The notes below the pieces were generated by a model. It had not been told where the DNA came from. It made no database searches and saw only the letters and a list, made by a program, of their open reading frames with translations. A stretch of 64,000 nt of DNA. Source: Berberis thunbergii. Its lineage: Eukaryota > Streptophyta > Magnoliopsida > Ranunculales > Berberidaceae. Shown in pieces: positions 33,691 to 45,600 of this stretch. Position 1 is the first letter of the stretch, and the number at the start of each line of letters is the position of its first letter. The DNA is taken from assembly GCA_003290165.1 (NCBI GenBank), contig QNQO01000526.1, forward strand, positions 62,001 to 126,000. Direction: 5' to 3'. A program made the translations under genes and the position numbers.

Positions 33691-34582
33691 AACCCTAACC
33701 CCCTAAATATCCCTCTTTCGTTCTCTTCTCTTCTCTTTCGTGTTTTGTCTTCTTTAATTTGCTTAGTTGATGTCGATTGATGTTTTTGTTCCTTTGTTTC
33801 GTATGCCTTTATTCGTCGTATTTGCTATAGTATTTGCTTTGTTTCTTTGTCTTCTTTATTACTCTCTCTGTTTCGTCCAGACAAACCTATTTTGTCAAAC
33901 TCATTTGCACGCAACAAAGCCCTGCTTTCATCTTAGTTCGTCATCCTCGCAGAGCTAGAGGGAGCACTTTGAGTATCGTATCGCATAGCATCGCATCGCA
34001 TCGCATCTCAGAAGTGCCTCGTTTGCACCCTCTTTTGGAACTTTCAATCAAAGGTATTATGGGTCTCTACAACTTCACTACAAAAGATTTAACCCAGATT
34101 TCAAACCTTAACTTCTTTATCTCTTGTCAAAAGAAGAACAACACGCTCGCGTTTAGGGAAGAAGGGGTTTGAGAGGTATAAGGCGCTAGCGAATTGGGAT
34201 CATTGATTATTGCTCTTAATTCGCAATGTAAGTTTGAAATCTCTCTTTCTTTTACTCTCTTGCAAATTTTAGATTTAATGGGGTTTCTATCGAAGTTGAA
34301 TCATTTTGTTGATTTTGATGAAGCTTTGTTGGTTCGGTACTGTAGATCTGCTCGTTTGTGGTGTCTGTTTCATTTGTTTTAGATAGATGTAGAGGAGTTT
34401 TCATTAGTATTTGATATGAGCGTCATTTGTATTTTGATTCGAGATTGAGGTTTGCTTCAACGAATTTTGTTGAACAAGTGATAAAGTTTGGGGTTTGATA
34501 TGATTTCGAAGTCTTTGATGGTTTTTGTGGAATTTGATCTTAAATGCGAAATGGGGGGTGTGCTTGTGTTTTTGTTTTGCAG

Positions 34583-37248
34583 AAGTTGTCGATCGAGAGG
34601 GAAAGTCGTCACTTTTATCTCTTGTCAAGGCTTTCGACTCTGTTCTTGAGGTTTATGAAGGTTTCTGCAACTTGAAACAGGTGAGATTTGGTTCAATTTG
34701 GTGCTTCGTTTGTCTTTTGGATGTTTAGGGTGTTTGGGTTTGTGTTAGTATAGCTGTTCAGTTCAGTTCTCTTGCAATTTTGTGGGTTGATTTTTTTATT
34801 TTGTGTTTGGGGATTTTGTTGTTGTGGCTTTTCAGTTCTTCTCCCCCTTTTGTTCCTTTCTAAGAACTAGGCCTAAAATCTAAAGCTTACTTAATTGTAT
34901 TTTTGTTGGCGTCTTGCAGCTTTGGGACGAAGTTTGTTAAAAATGCGTGTATTGAACTCATTAAGAATCTAGAGGCCAAGGACTATGGAAGGTAAGAAGG
35001 AAGCTTCTCTCATGCAATCTATACTGTATCCCGAGTAGAACGCTCTCCCATTTATAGTATTCTATATGATTTAAACTCAAAGGTTAACATGGATGTCTAT
35101 CTTGTATTCAATTCTGTGGAAGAATATGTTAAAATGTAATACTAGCTACCAGTGGGTGATTAAAAATCGTGGACGTATTCATTAAACTTAAGTAAATATC
35201 ATTGCACATTAGAAATGCTAATAGTTAGCAAACGAAAAATGTACATATGTACACTAAAAGTATGTACGAGTCCATGTTTTCAAAAAAATTATTAAAAAAA
35301 AATGAAATTTCCATTCACACAAGACATGCTACCTGTTACCTAGTTCATCTTTAAGTAGTGTAAATATTCTCTTATGATACTGCCATGTTTTGAATTTATG
35401 ATTTTTTCTTTCTTCTTTATTCTCTCAAGCCTTTTCATTTACATGCATGTAATCTTATTGATACTTTTTATTGCTGTGTTTGAAATGCTTTGCTAGTGCC
35501 ATAAGGTCTATTCATATGCTGAACCATGCTGTAAGCGTGACAAGACCAAGACTTGAGGCACTCCTTCAGGTAATTTGATTACACATTAAGTTGCATACCT
35601 TTGAAATGTAGTTTATGCAAAAGTTGGCATATCTTCAAGTTTGTTTAATTTTTCCTTTTTTAAGAAGCGCCGCTACCGGTGCGTTATTTAAGAAGCGCCG
35701 CTAACGATAAAAAACCCGCGCTGGTAACGATTAAAAACCCGCGAATTAATCCCGCGAAATAAAATTTTGGGTTCGAAAACACCGGTTTAGATGTAAAAAG
35801 TGCCGGTAAAGAGCTAACAAAACCGGCGTCTTGCCACTACTAGATGTATGCTAAAGATTTGTTTTGTACAGAAACTGGGAAGGAGGTCTTGATCGTTAAA
35901 ACCACAATTCATGACATCATGAGCAAAATGATTCAGGTCTATGTCAATGTATCTTATTTACTTTCTTCTGTCTTGATCATTAAAACCGCATATTCATGAC
36001 ATGATGAGCAAAATGATTCAGGTCTGTGAAGAAAAATTTTCACCAACCTAAAGGTTACTTACAATCTAGTTTATTGAATTGCCATCCCTTTTGTCCTACG
36101 TATGCCTAATGTTCTTTTTGTTATCATAATTGACTCTAACCATATATACATGTTTTGAAATTGGATTGCAGCTCAGACCCTTTTGTAGGAACCACTGGAC
36201 TGTGCTGCTCATGTTCTCCTATCAAATATATATGCTGTCAAATATATAAGTAGACCCTGCCTGCATCTAGATCCTGAGCCATGTATCTAGAAAAGTCTGA
36301 CTGCTAGTTTATTTATTTATTTAATAAATTTTGATAGCTTCATTATTAAGAAATGCAAGTCAGGTCGTTTAGGATACACCAAGAAGTGGCTTGACTAGTA
36401 ACATAAACATCCTATTTTATAGCAATGTTAGCAGTTTATAGCAAATACTACCTCATATATCTCCTTTATTTTCTCCTTCATATAACACACTTGGATCAAA
36501 CATACAATTCTCCCCCTTCATCACTTGCATTGCAATTGCATCATATTATATATTGGGCTGTCACTTGTCAGAGTTTGCTCCTCTTCTATGCAAGCAAAGA
36601 TGATGATCAACAAACGTTCCTTGATATCATCTCTCACTACTCAGGTTCTCTTTCTCTACTTGTTCATTGATTCTCAATTTTTTTTTTAAGAATTTCATTG
36701 ATATCCATTTAGGCATGTATTGATCTTTATCAGTTAAGCCATATTTGATGATTTTCTTATTCATCTTTGGTTCCTTGTCACAGAACCCAGTTCAGTATCG
36801 CTTCTGACACAGCATTTGTTTGTTTGATCTAGGACTCCCTACGCATTAAACCATGTTTACAATTTCATAGATAGAGATGGATTCAATCTGTCTAGTTTTA
36901 ACCTGGATCTACTTGTGTACACATATGAGATACTAATGATTTATTTGGATTTGTAGCAAAAAGTCAAATTTATGAGATTATATATATTCAAATCAAATTT
37001 CAGTATCTGGAATTTGAATGACTGATTCAAGTTTTCAAATCATATTATGCAACATTAGACTATGATGTGCAACCTAGCAGAATTAGTTCATCTTGTAATG
37101 CTTTACACAGGCTAGTGCATATGCAAGAATTATTGCAGCTTCAGAAAGTCTTCACGAACATTTCCTTCAATCACCTGCGTTGGCGCGATGCCATAGTACA
37201 GTAACACAGCTAAAAGTGGATTCAGCTTCTGCTGCTCCAGATAAAAGG
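34583..37248 (+). pseudogene. Captured gene fragment, family not recognised
   Basis: Candidate exons with splice borders: 34583-34680 (VVDREGKSSLLSLVKAFDS, EVYEGFCNLKQ), 34920-34991 (FGTKFVKNACIELIKNLEAK), 35497-35569 (AIRSIHMLNHAVSVTRPRLE) and about 37113-37248 (ASAYARIIAASESLHEHFLQ). A short segment at 35879-35937 (KEVLIVKTTIHDIMSKMIQ) may be another. Exons 2 and 3 join in phase; exons 1 and 2 do not, so one base may be lost. The predicted product is helical and Leu-rich. I cannot name the family, and the last exon may come from a different gene. T-rich introns are kept, so the source was genomic DNA. Confidence 0.5.
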
Positions 37249-37619
37249 TATTATCTTCCATGTAATTGTTTTTGCTCCAAAATTTTATCCCGGCCCATTG
37301 TGTCAATTTTTCGTTCTACATGCATACACAAGTTAAGTATATTGTGTAATTAATTATCTATGCATACTCGACGGAAATCAGCCCGTCCTTAGATAATGGA
37401 TGGCATCGGTGGATCTGTTGTCCCATATTAATTGTTTGTGGGGCATGATATGCTAGCACCATTCACTGCTGGGTGGCATAGTTCTGATCTTCCCCCTCTA
37501 GTTATAGAAAAGTCTGACTGCTAGCTTAAATGGTTGATGAGTTGGTTTTCTTAGTTGTTCTGTTTCATTCTTCACTTTCTTTCATTTTTATCAGTATTCT
37601 CCTTATCTTTCTAAACCAT

Positions 37620-37850
37620 TATATTAATATCTGACTTGGAACTGAAATGCTGACTTGGAACTGAAAATACTGAGAAGTGGACTGACTTGGAACTGAAATG
37701 TTGAAAGAATTCCAATCAGGCATGAAATGCTGAGGAGAAGACTGAGTTGGAACTGATGAGCTGAAATACTGCCTATCGGGCTTGAAATGCTGAGAAGTGA
37801 GCCTATCGAGCTTGGAAAGCTGAGTATACTGACTTGGGACTGGAATGCTG
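37620..37850. repeat. Tandem repeat in CACTA copy B
   Basis: The unit CTGACTTGGAACTGAAATGCTGA and variants (CTGAGAAGTG, CTATCGAGCTTG) recurs about ten times with irregular spacing. It has no coding value; the antisense open frame here is a by-product. Confidence 0.65.
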
Positions 37851-38423
37851 ATGGACAGACCAGGCTGACTACAAAATCATTTGGGTGTTCAGTGAGGTTT
37901 TCTCTGTCCAAGGTTAGCTTTTCTCATCATGTGTTACATATGGAATGTATAGTACATTATATCCAGTTTTACGCACATAAATACCAATTGTTGCTGATGT
38001 GAGATTCTTTTTCCTGTTGTTTGACATGGTGGAATGTACAATGGGTGAATTCCAGTTGGATCACAAGGTATATGGATACTGAATGTTGTTTTTACTCCAT
38101 TTAGCTGCATTTTATTGAACTAGATGATGCACACCCCCTGTCAGTGCTTGAGATGGGCTTACTATACAAAATATCCAAAATGTTCATTGATATGAATATG
38201 CAATAGATGCCCCATTGTGATGTCTGACATGGGGAGGCACCTGATCATTTATGAGATGGAAAATTTATGGACATTTAACTTCATGAAACTGGTAAGATGT
38301 CCGCCAAGAACCATATTTATGTTTTCAATTCTTGTTAGTAATCACAACATTTTCTCAGAATTTTGAGTACTCAGTTGGATTTTATGCTTGTGCATCTCAA
38401 CATGATTAAGCAACATTCTGCAG

Positions 38424-38601
38424 GTTAATGTTTCACTTCGACGTCAAGACGTTCAGACCACATGAAGTCAATAGAGTGAAGATAAGCTTGGCTTGTGTGT
38501 TTGCATTCATGGCAATCGGGTGGCCCTTGATTATCTATAGTACCGAGATCATAGGGTGGATCAAGTTCTGGTTAATGCTGTGGCTAGGGTTTCATTTCTT
38601 G
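38424..38601 (+). pseudogene. FAD6: Plastidial omega-6 fatty acid desaturase, one exon
   Basis: A single exon between an AG acceptor (38422-38423) and a GTAAGT donor encodes HFDVKTFRPHEVNRVKISLA, CVFAFMAIGWPLIIY and WIKFWLMLWLGFHF. This is the membrane segment before the third histidine box of chloroplast FAD6 (HFxxKKFRxxEVxRVKISLACVFAFMA is distinctive). FAD6 inserts the second double bond in plastid lipids. None of the histidine boxes lies in the piece, and a small indel occurs at its start, so it is a non-functional capture within CACTA copy B. Confidence 0.88.
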
Positions 38602-38777
38602 GTAAGTATTACTGCTTCACAATCTCTTCTTTATTCAATCGCGGCATTCAACATTGCTTTAAAAAGATGGTTCCATGATATTGTCCCTGTTTTTATGTTG
38701 TAGACACACATTTAGTATTAAGTCTTATGGGAGGCTGACACAGTCAGACTTCAGTCTAGGAAAGAAAGTTCCGTTAG

Positions 38778-39467
38778 TTGCATATCTGCAGCTCCATGTG
38801 TATCTGGGAGAAAGCCATGATAATGCATTTGGGAGTAGCAGTCATATTCTCCATCCTTCATTGGTACTCGGGCACAATCTTGGAAGCAGTGGGCCCAATG
38901 CCAAGCATAGCCGAACAATCACAGATGTTCGTCCGAGGCTTGATCCCTCAACTCTATGCCATGGCACTCGCTTTACCAATGCAGAGGTTCCTTGAAGCGC
39001 AAAACATAATCAGCCCCTTGATTCACATGGCTGTTGGGGTCTTCCTCTTGCATATATTTCTCAGCTGGTTGGTTGTGAGCTTCTTCCACTATGGAGTACT
39101 TGGAGCAGCACTGACGTTGAGTCTCTCTTGGTGGATCATGGCCATCATAACTGGGTCTTACATAGTTTTCAGCACAAGTTGTCAGAAAACTTGGACAGGC
39201 TTCTCCTGCACCAACACTTTCCAAGACTTCTGGTCCCATGCAAAGCGAACTCTTCATTCGATTGGTATGATGAGCATAGAGATATGGTACACCCTTGGAC
39301 TTGTACTTGGAGCTGCTTATCTCCCTGATCCTACTGTCTCCATTGATTCTTTTGTAATCTGCAGTAACTACTTGAATTGGGACTTCATGTTTATGTTGGG
39401 TCTGAGTGCAGCAGCTTGTATTCGAGAACAATTTTGTATCTTTATTGAATTTTGTATGAATGCTTAA
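38778..39467 (+). pseudogene. MATE (DETOXIFICATION) transporter, partial
   Basis: A 229-codon open frame has several hydrophobic segments and MATE blocks: EAVGPMPSIAEQSQMFVRGL then IPQLYAMALALPMQRFLEAQ, GVLGAALTLSLSWWIMAI, FWSHAKRTLHSIGMMSIEIW and ICSNYLNWDFMFMLGLSAAA. This covers roughly the second to the seventh or eighth membrane segment of the usual twelve in a plant MATE efflux carrier. It ends right after the Ala-Ala-Cys-Ile-Arg of the conserved AAxxVRVSNELG motif, at an exon border. Both ends are missing. MATE proteins export organic cations, flavonoids or citrate using a proton gradient. This copy is captured in CACTA copy B. Confidence 0.88.
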
Positions 39468-39604
39468 ATTATATTTTGAATGAATGAGAAACAGTTAGTT
39501 ATCATGTTGTGTCTTTATTGATTGATTGAACGTTGTCATTATTATATTAAATATTATATTTAGCCCAGAAAATCGGTATCGGAAAAATAGAAAAAATAAA
39601 TCAA

Positions 39605-40000
39605 ATAATTTAGATGGCGCTCAAATAAGCGCTATCTAAGTTTAACATATATACTACAATAGCGCTTCTTTTAGCGCTATCTAAGAACAATCTAATTACT
39701 TCCATAGCGCTTATTTACGCGCTATCTTAGCAGATAAACAAATCTAATTTAAAAAATTCATTTAAAGTAAATAGCGCTTTTTTAAGCGCTATTCAAGCTA
39801 ATTTAAAAAAAAATTAGCGCTTACATAGCGCTTTAGAAGGCGCTATTGAAGTTAATTAAAAAAAAATCAACGCTTAGATAGCGCTTTAAAAAGCGCTATC
39901 TAAGCAAAGCGCTATTCAAGTACGCGCCTTGCATAGCGCTTTTTTGAGCGCTATCTAAGCCTATTTTTAAGCGCTATGCAAGCCTATATCTGTAGTAGTG
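39605..40000. repeat. 3' terminus and subterminal repeat array of CACTA copy B
   Basis: AGCGCTAT-type repeats in both orientations separated by A-rich spacers, ending in the TIR. The last 150 bases closely match 5400-5573 of copy A, including AGTACGCGCCTTGCATAGCG. Confidence 0.88.
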
Positions 40001-40003
40001 TAA

Positions 40004-41219
40004 TAACTAAGGCATGATAACTTTAAGTGCTAAAAACCAATTTGGGGTCTCAAGAAAAAAGTGCTCAAATGGAACACCCTATACAAATCCCATTTTATCC
40101 TGAAGACTTCCTCCTATATTTGATGGCATCTATGTCATCCACAAAATACCAACGATCATATAAAAAATATTAAAAAAACTCCATTTTCTTTTAATTTGTG
40201 GTTAAAGTGGGAGATGTGGTTGAACTCATAAAGAGTAGTAATGGAATATATATTTTAATAATGATGAAAAAGTTAAAGTGGGGAATGTGGTTAGAGTGAT
40301 GTAGAAATTGAAAACACCTAAAATTAGCTTTTGATTAAAATGGGATATAGTTGATATTTCATTTAACTATTACCCTTGGAGATGCTCTTACACAACTACA
40401 ATGTTGCCATAAATAAACCATCCATGCACGTTTCGTAAAATGGACATTGTGGTACACCAATAAACAAATAAAATCAGATAATTTAGACTACATAGTGCAG
40501 ATGAGTAGTTCGCGTGTCTTCAACCTAATTTTCAAGTTCTGAAAATGCTCTTTCCAATTTCATACCAAGAAGTGGATGAACAATGACCATGGGAAGTTTT
40601 GTAAATTTAATAATAAATTTCGAGTATAATACTAAATTACTCCATAGATATTTTAAAACTCCAAATCCTGCCCCATCAAACCCAAGATATCATGATTATA
40701 TGCAAGAAAAATCTCATGTAAAAACAAAGCAATTGGTAGGGCAAGATCGGCTCTAAAAATATTTATGGTGGTCAATCAACCCTTTTTACACTCTCCTGTA
40801 GTAGCAAGTCATTTTATACAGCACTTCAGCCACATGGCATTTCTATACATGCATACTGATATTTTCAGTATTAATTTGGAAGTCCGAATTCATAGATATA
40901 AATAAATAAATAAATAAATAAACTAACTAGCATAGGGTAATAGGGTTTTGACTTCAAAATCCATGGATAATTGTATGATGGGGTTTTTTCAATGTTTTTA
41001 TTTCACATTTTTAAACACACTATAATGAGATAAAAGTTTAAGTAAATTTTACATGTTGATGCATGCCAATATAAACTTCTCTATCACTAAATTTACACAT
41101 TAATTTACAACAATTGAACCATCTTCAGGCAAATTCCCTAACATTTTCCCTTATTGGATTTTTGAATTCTTAAACATATAGGTGTACTCTTTCTAGAGTT
41201 TCATGCTATATGAACAACA
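40004..41219. other. Intergenic DNA
   Basis: AT-rich, with a short AAAT microsatellite at about 40900-40922. No gene or transposon border is recognised. Confidence 0.5.
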
Positions 41220-41227
41220 GATGCATT

Positions 41228-42262
41228 TAGGGATGGCAACGAGGCAGATTTGAGCAAACCCATCCCCCCGCAAGGGATTTCGGGTCCTCGAAACTGCCCC
41301 GCATATCCGTTTATCAATTTTTTTTAAACCATCCCCGACTCGGATGGATAGGCGGATATCCGCCCCGCCCCATTTAACCAGGAGAAAAAAAAATGAAGAA
41401 AAACATTGAAACCCTCAATCTCTTATCCCCATTCTCGAAGAAGAAGCAGAAAGATCAATCAATGAACTCTAATTCTTCAGATTTTTCAAGTCTCTCTAAT
41501 TCTTGCAGCTAAGTTAGCCAAGAAAAGATAAATTTAAACAAAAAAACGAAACAAAACACCTAGCTTTTGGACATTCGACGGTACAACATACAAGAACATA
41601 ATTACATAAGTATAGAACTAATTGGATCTGGCAACTAGTAGTCCAGTACTTCAATGCTTCTTGCCCAAGGTCAGAAGCAACAACTCCAACTGTCCTAGAC
41701 TTTGCAACATTTCTAGGTGTGTATTCAAACTCAGGCTCATCTTTTGCAGCATCTTCAAATTGGGAAACAAACCAAGCTTTCACTTCTGCAATTCAAGCGG
41801 TATCAAAACCACTTTTTCCTTCATATCAAGAATATCTCTGAGAAGAAGCAGGAAGATCTAAGAAAACAGATCTGAGAAGAAGTAGGAAGATCTGAGAAAA
41901 CAGATCTGAGAAGAAGCAGACACCAGACCGCTTGATGATCGATCGATGCATTGCGCTGGTGCCGACACCAGACCACTACGGTTGTTGATGATCGATCGAT
42001 GCATTGCGGTTGTTGCATTTGGTGAGAGTCTGAGAGAAAAAGTCTTTCCTTTTAAAGGGCCAGGGGTATATATGTAAATTTTCACATCTAAACAGATATA
42101 TGTGGGGCGGATATGGACAAATCCGTATCCGCACCGAATATTCGACAGATGTTATTTGGATATCCGTATCCGCCCCGAACCCCGTTTAGCCATATCCAAA
42201 TCCACCCCTTACGGATTGAGTGGGGCGGATATCCGCAAAAATCCGCCCCACTACCATCCCTA
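41228..42262. mobile_element. Non-autonomous hAT element, 1.0 kb, with captured exon
   Basis: Ends TAGGGATGGCAAC and a right end finishing ACCATCCCTA, with the exact 8-bp duplication GATGCATT (41220-41227 and 42263-42270). Subterminal ATCCGCCCC/GGGGCGGAT motifs on both sides. Within it, the pair of AGAAGAAGCAGGAAGATCTGAG blocks (shared in part) near 41838-41912 is repeated, as is GATGATCGATCGATGCATTGCG (41933-41956, 41986-42007). No transposase. Minus-strand exon at 41630-41785. Confidence 0.92.
41630..41785 (-). pseudogene. AUG1: Probable HAUS augmin-like subunit 1 exon fragment
   Basis: On the minus strand, after a TTGCAG acceptor, the frame reads EVKAWFVSQFEDAAKDEPEF, EYTPRNVAKSRTVGVVASDL and GQEALKYW. 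The plant augmin subunit 1 N-terminus has AWLxSQFxxAGKxVPxFEYT followed by PRS and, later, IVAxDFRxKAxEYR, so the match is good in spacing and residues. Augmin recruits gamma-tubulin to spindle and phragmoplast microtubules. Only the first part is present inside the hAT element, with a few residues missing after PRNVA. The identification is from memory of the family and should be searched. Confidence 0.55.
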
Positions 42263-42270
42263 GATGCATT

Positions 42271-42650
42271 TGACCTCTGCACACACCAGGCAACTTGTAT
42301 CAGGTCATCTTTGTCCTAGAAACATCCACCTTTCACCGTACAAAAAGTATTCCTATGAACGCCCCAACCCACAAACCCCTAAAGCAAAAAGAATAAAGAT
42401 GCTATCTTCAAGCTCAAATTCTTCTCTACCTCCATTTTCATCTCTTGATATCTTCGTCTTAGTTGAATGTTACAATTACAATGACAAGCCAAAACAAACA
42501 ATTTTCAACAACAACAAGAAAAGCTAGATACAACCCAAGAATGGAACAAAATCAACTTACAGACATCAATATCCATTTCCAGCTGGATTATGTTACAATT
42601 TGCTCCCGCAGAGTAATGAGAATGGTAAAACCAAATCTTCCAACCAAACA
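42271..42650. other. Short intergenic/3' UTR stretch
   Basis: AT-rich DNA that should include the 3' UTR of the minus-strand sugar transporter. No other feature is seen. Confidence 0.45.
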
Positions 42651-45600
42651 TTATCTGAACGAAGACTGAATTTCCTAAAGAGTTCTCCCCTTGGTCTCAG
42701 GGACCCATAGTGTCACGAACACAACAGTGAAAGCGCTCACAAGCATGTAAATGGTGAAGGTTCCTGTTTGAAGTGGAAGAAAAAGATTTTAGACAGGTAT
42801 GTTAGAGCTGGTGTGTGTATTTGTCTATATATGGAGAGAGTATGAGAGGGGAACCTCCGCTGCTCCAAGTGAGAATTAAGTTTGCTGTCATTGTAATCAC
42901 CCAGGATGTCAGCCAATTGGCCAGTGTAGCTATGCTACCAGCAAGACCCTTGATACTAATTGGAAGTATCTGTGATGGCATTGAAAAAGAAAATAAATTG
43001 CTCAATCTCAAATCATTATCATGGAGACAAAGTCACATTCCAACTTAAGAGGAGTCTGCATATAAAAGATAAATACAAGATCATTGCATTATCAATGTGT
43101 TCCACAGAGTTCCTAACAAGAATGCAATCGCACAAAGAATTCTTAAAAGTACTTTTTACTGTCCACAACTGGGTGAGTACTGAAGAAACAATGCCTACAG
43201 GGGTAAAAAAATGTATGGCTTTAAAGTGTATTGAAGAACTTGACAATTTACAGAACAAATTTTGTACAGAGCTTGGCCTACAGTTTTCTGGGTTTTTTTT
43301 ACGGGATAATCACAAACAAAAATCCAAATCTACAGATCATTGATTGACCTTACTTTGGTGATGTCTCGACTGCTAGAATAAGATACTAATAATGAAACTT
43401 GCAGCAAATAACACGCATACCTCGGACATTATAATCCATGGAATAGCTCCAAGTCCAAGAGAGAAGGAAAGAACAACGACCTGAAAGAACTTTTGTCAAA
43501 CAAACTCAAATAACATTATTAACAGAAACAATTAAATGAGCAGCAAAACATACCACAAGTCCAACTAATGACAATATGCTTAAGACATTGTAGAAATGAG
43601 AATCCGGCACTACAAACTCCTAATGATTTGAAAGAAACAAAAGCATTAGAGAGAGGGGAAAAAAAACTCCAAACATAAAACAGCAAAATGTTTCCTACTC
43701 CATCCACTATAGATACTAACTTAGCAATATGCATTTATCATTCAAAAGAAGATTTCCCAAGTGCCACAGCATGACGCACCTTCAAATAAAATGATACTGA
43801 AACAAGTGAGAGACTAGCAGTCATTCCGCTTGTCGAAACCTGCAAAGATAGATCATACTTTTAGTTTTTTCAGTCTTTTTAAGTGTTGTGAAGCCTAATA
43901 GCATGCACGCTGTTGCCTTGAAAATAACTGAGATATATAGCACACAAGATGTCCTTAACCCAGGTAGGTGTTGTGTCAAGTTAGGCTGACTTTTTAGTTA
44001 TTCACATTCTGAACTATGGGCATGGCTTGGCAAGGCTCTAAAGTTTCTATTTTTTGCCCGAGCCTTAGTCATTGCACGGCCATACACTAGTCAAGGTGGA
44101 GGTTACCACACTAAATCCCTACCCTTTAAAAAAAAGACTCTGCCTCGCCTCGTCAAGGCTCTAGTGGCGGACATTAGCACCATGGTCTAGACCAAAGTAA
44201 CTCTTGGATCAACTTCATATCCGAAACCTTAAAAATCCTTATCTGGTCCCAACAGGGTCTGGAATCTGGCCCATTAACTAGTTTATATGCAGTGGGATAT
44301 ATTCTCCAAAACTAAATCCAACAAATGAAAATCAAAGTTCCTCAATAATGAGATGAAAAAGAGGAGGTTTCTACTCTTGAAACTATCTACCTAGTATCTC
44401 AACAGAGAGATACTAGTTAACCTGTTGTTGGGTGAAATGCCGAACTTAAATCTCCTCATATGAACAATTACTTCTCTTTAACTTCATGAATTCATGGTAT
44501 GACATTCTGTAAAGAACTTTATTGCATGGCTAGTTATGCAATGAGTTTTCAAGAGGATTCCAGGCAATCCAATATGTTTTTATTTGGTTGTTTTAGACAA
44601 CACCTGGTGCACCACATCTTATCTTTTGCTGAAACTCACAATGAGGAGAAATCGCCGACCAGCTTTATCTGCCAACCAAGTAGTAACTCCAGTGGCAATG
44701 ACCTGTAGAAAACATGATATTGCTTCATTGTTAAAAATCTTCTGGGAAATGCAAATGAAATGTTTGAACTTCAATTGGAAAGAGGAGTAATTTCCATGTA
44801 ACGACTCAATACCTGAATGGCTCCAAGTCCACAGGTTGCAAGATTTGATGATGAAAGCCCTATGAAATTGAAATGAATTATCTATCACAACATGACATTT
44901 CTATTGAATATTAACCTTGAACGTATGGAACACTAAGTGCCAACTTAAGTGAATAGTTAACATGGGCCACAGGTAATCTATTAGAATGAAACAATAATGA
45001 TAATGGTAATACATATCTTTGCAGAAGTAAGAAAGGTTAGACACCAAAGATTAACCATTATTTGGGATCCCCTAATAACTGGGGAATTAAACCCTGGATA
45101 TCTCATGGAGAAAACTCTCGAATACTCTCAAACAATTATCAAGATTAACCATGATCACACGCTTAAAAAGCCTTTGACATGGGTTTCATTCTATGTAATA
45201 AATTCCATGCAAACAACGATAGCCTAACATCTGTTTTATTAAAATAAAATAACTGAATAATACTAAAGGTATACACTCTGTGGTCCAAATCCAGTTTAAG
45301 TAGAAACATCAAACTTACCAGCGGCTTTAAAAATATTAGTGGAATAGAACAAGATGGCATTGATTCCACTCAGCTGCTGCAGCACAAGCAGACCTATTCC
45401 TATCTGCAGAACATCACCAAGTTAATGACAAAATAAACACATAAACATCAAATTGAATCAATAAAAAAATGCTGCATGAAAAAAAAAAATATATATATAT
45501 ATATAGAAAAACAGTGGACTTGTTATCAGGGTATACCGTAAGTGGAAACCAATATTTTCTTTGCTTGAGATCAGCAAAACGAATTGTATTTCTTCTAGTT

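Larger units (their letters stand above)
33363..40000. mobile_element. Pack-CACTA (En/Spm-type) element, copy B, complete
   Basis: Starts CACTACTACAAATAT at 33363 and ends ATATCTGTAGTAGTG at 40000, inverted repeats of 15 bases with one mismatch. It is flanked by the 3-bp duplication TAA (33360-33362 and 40001-40003), the size made by CACTA transposases. Both ends carry AGCGCTAT subterminal arrays shared with copy A. The 6.6 kb interior encodes no transposase. Instead it holds spliced pieces of a plastid omega-6 desaturase, a MATE transporter and at least one unrecognised gene, all in plus orientation. It depends on an autonomous relative for movement. Confidence 0.92.

Noticed and set aside
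37620..37850. CRISPR-like array (regular repeats)
   Set aside because: Repeats are irregular and the region lies in a plant transposon; spacing and context do not fit.
38973..39431. Minus-strand 152-codon frame opposite the MATE fragment
   Set aside because: Shadow of the plus-strand MATE coding sequence.
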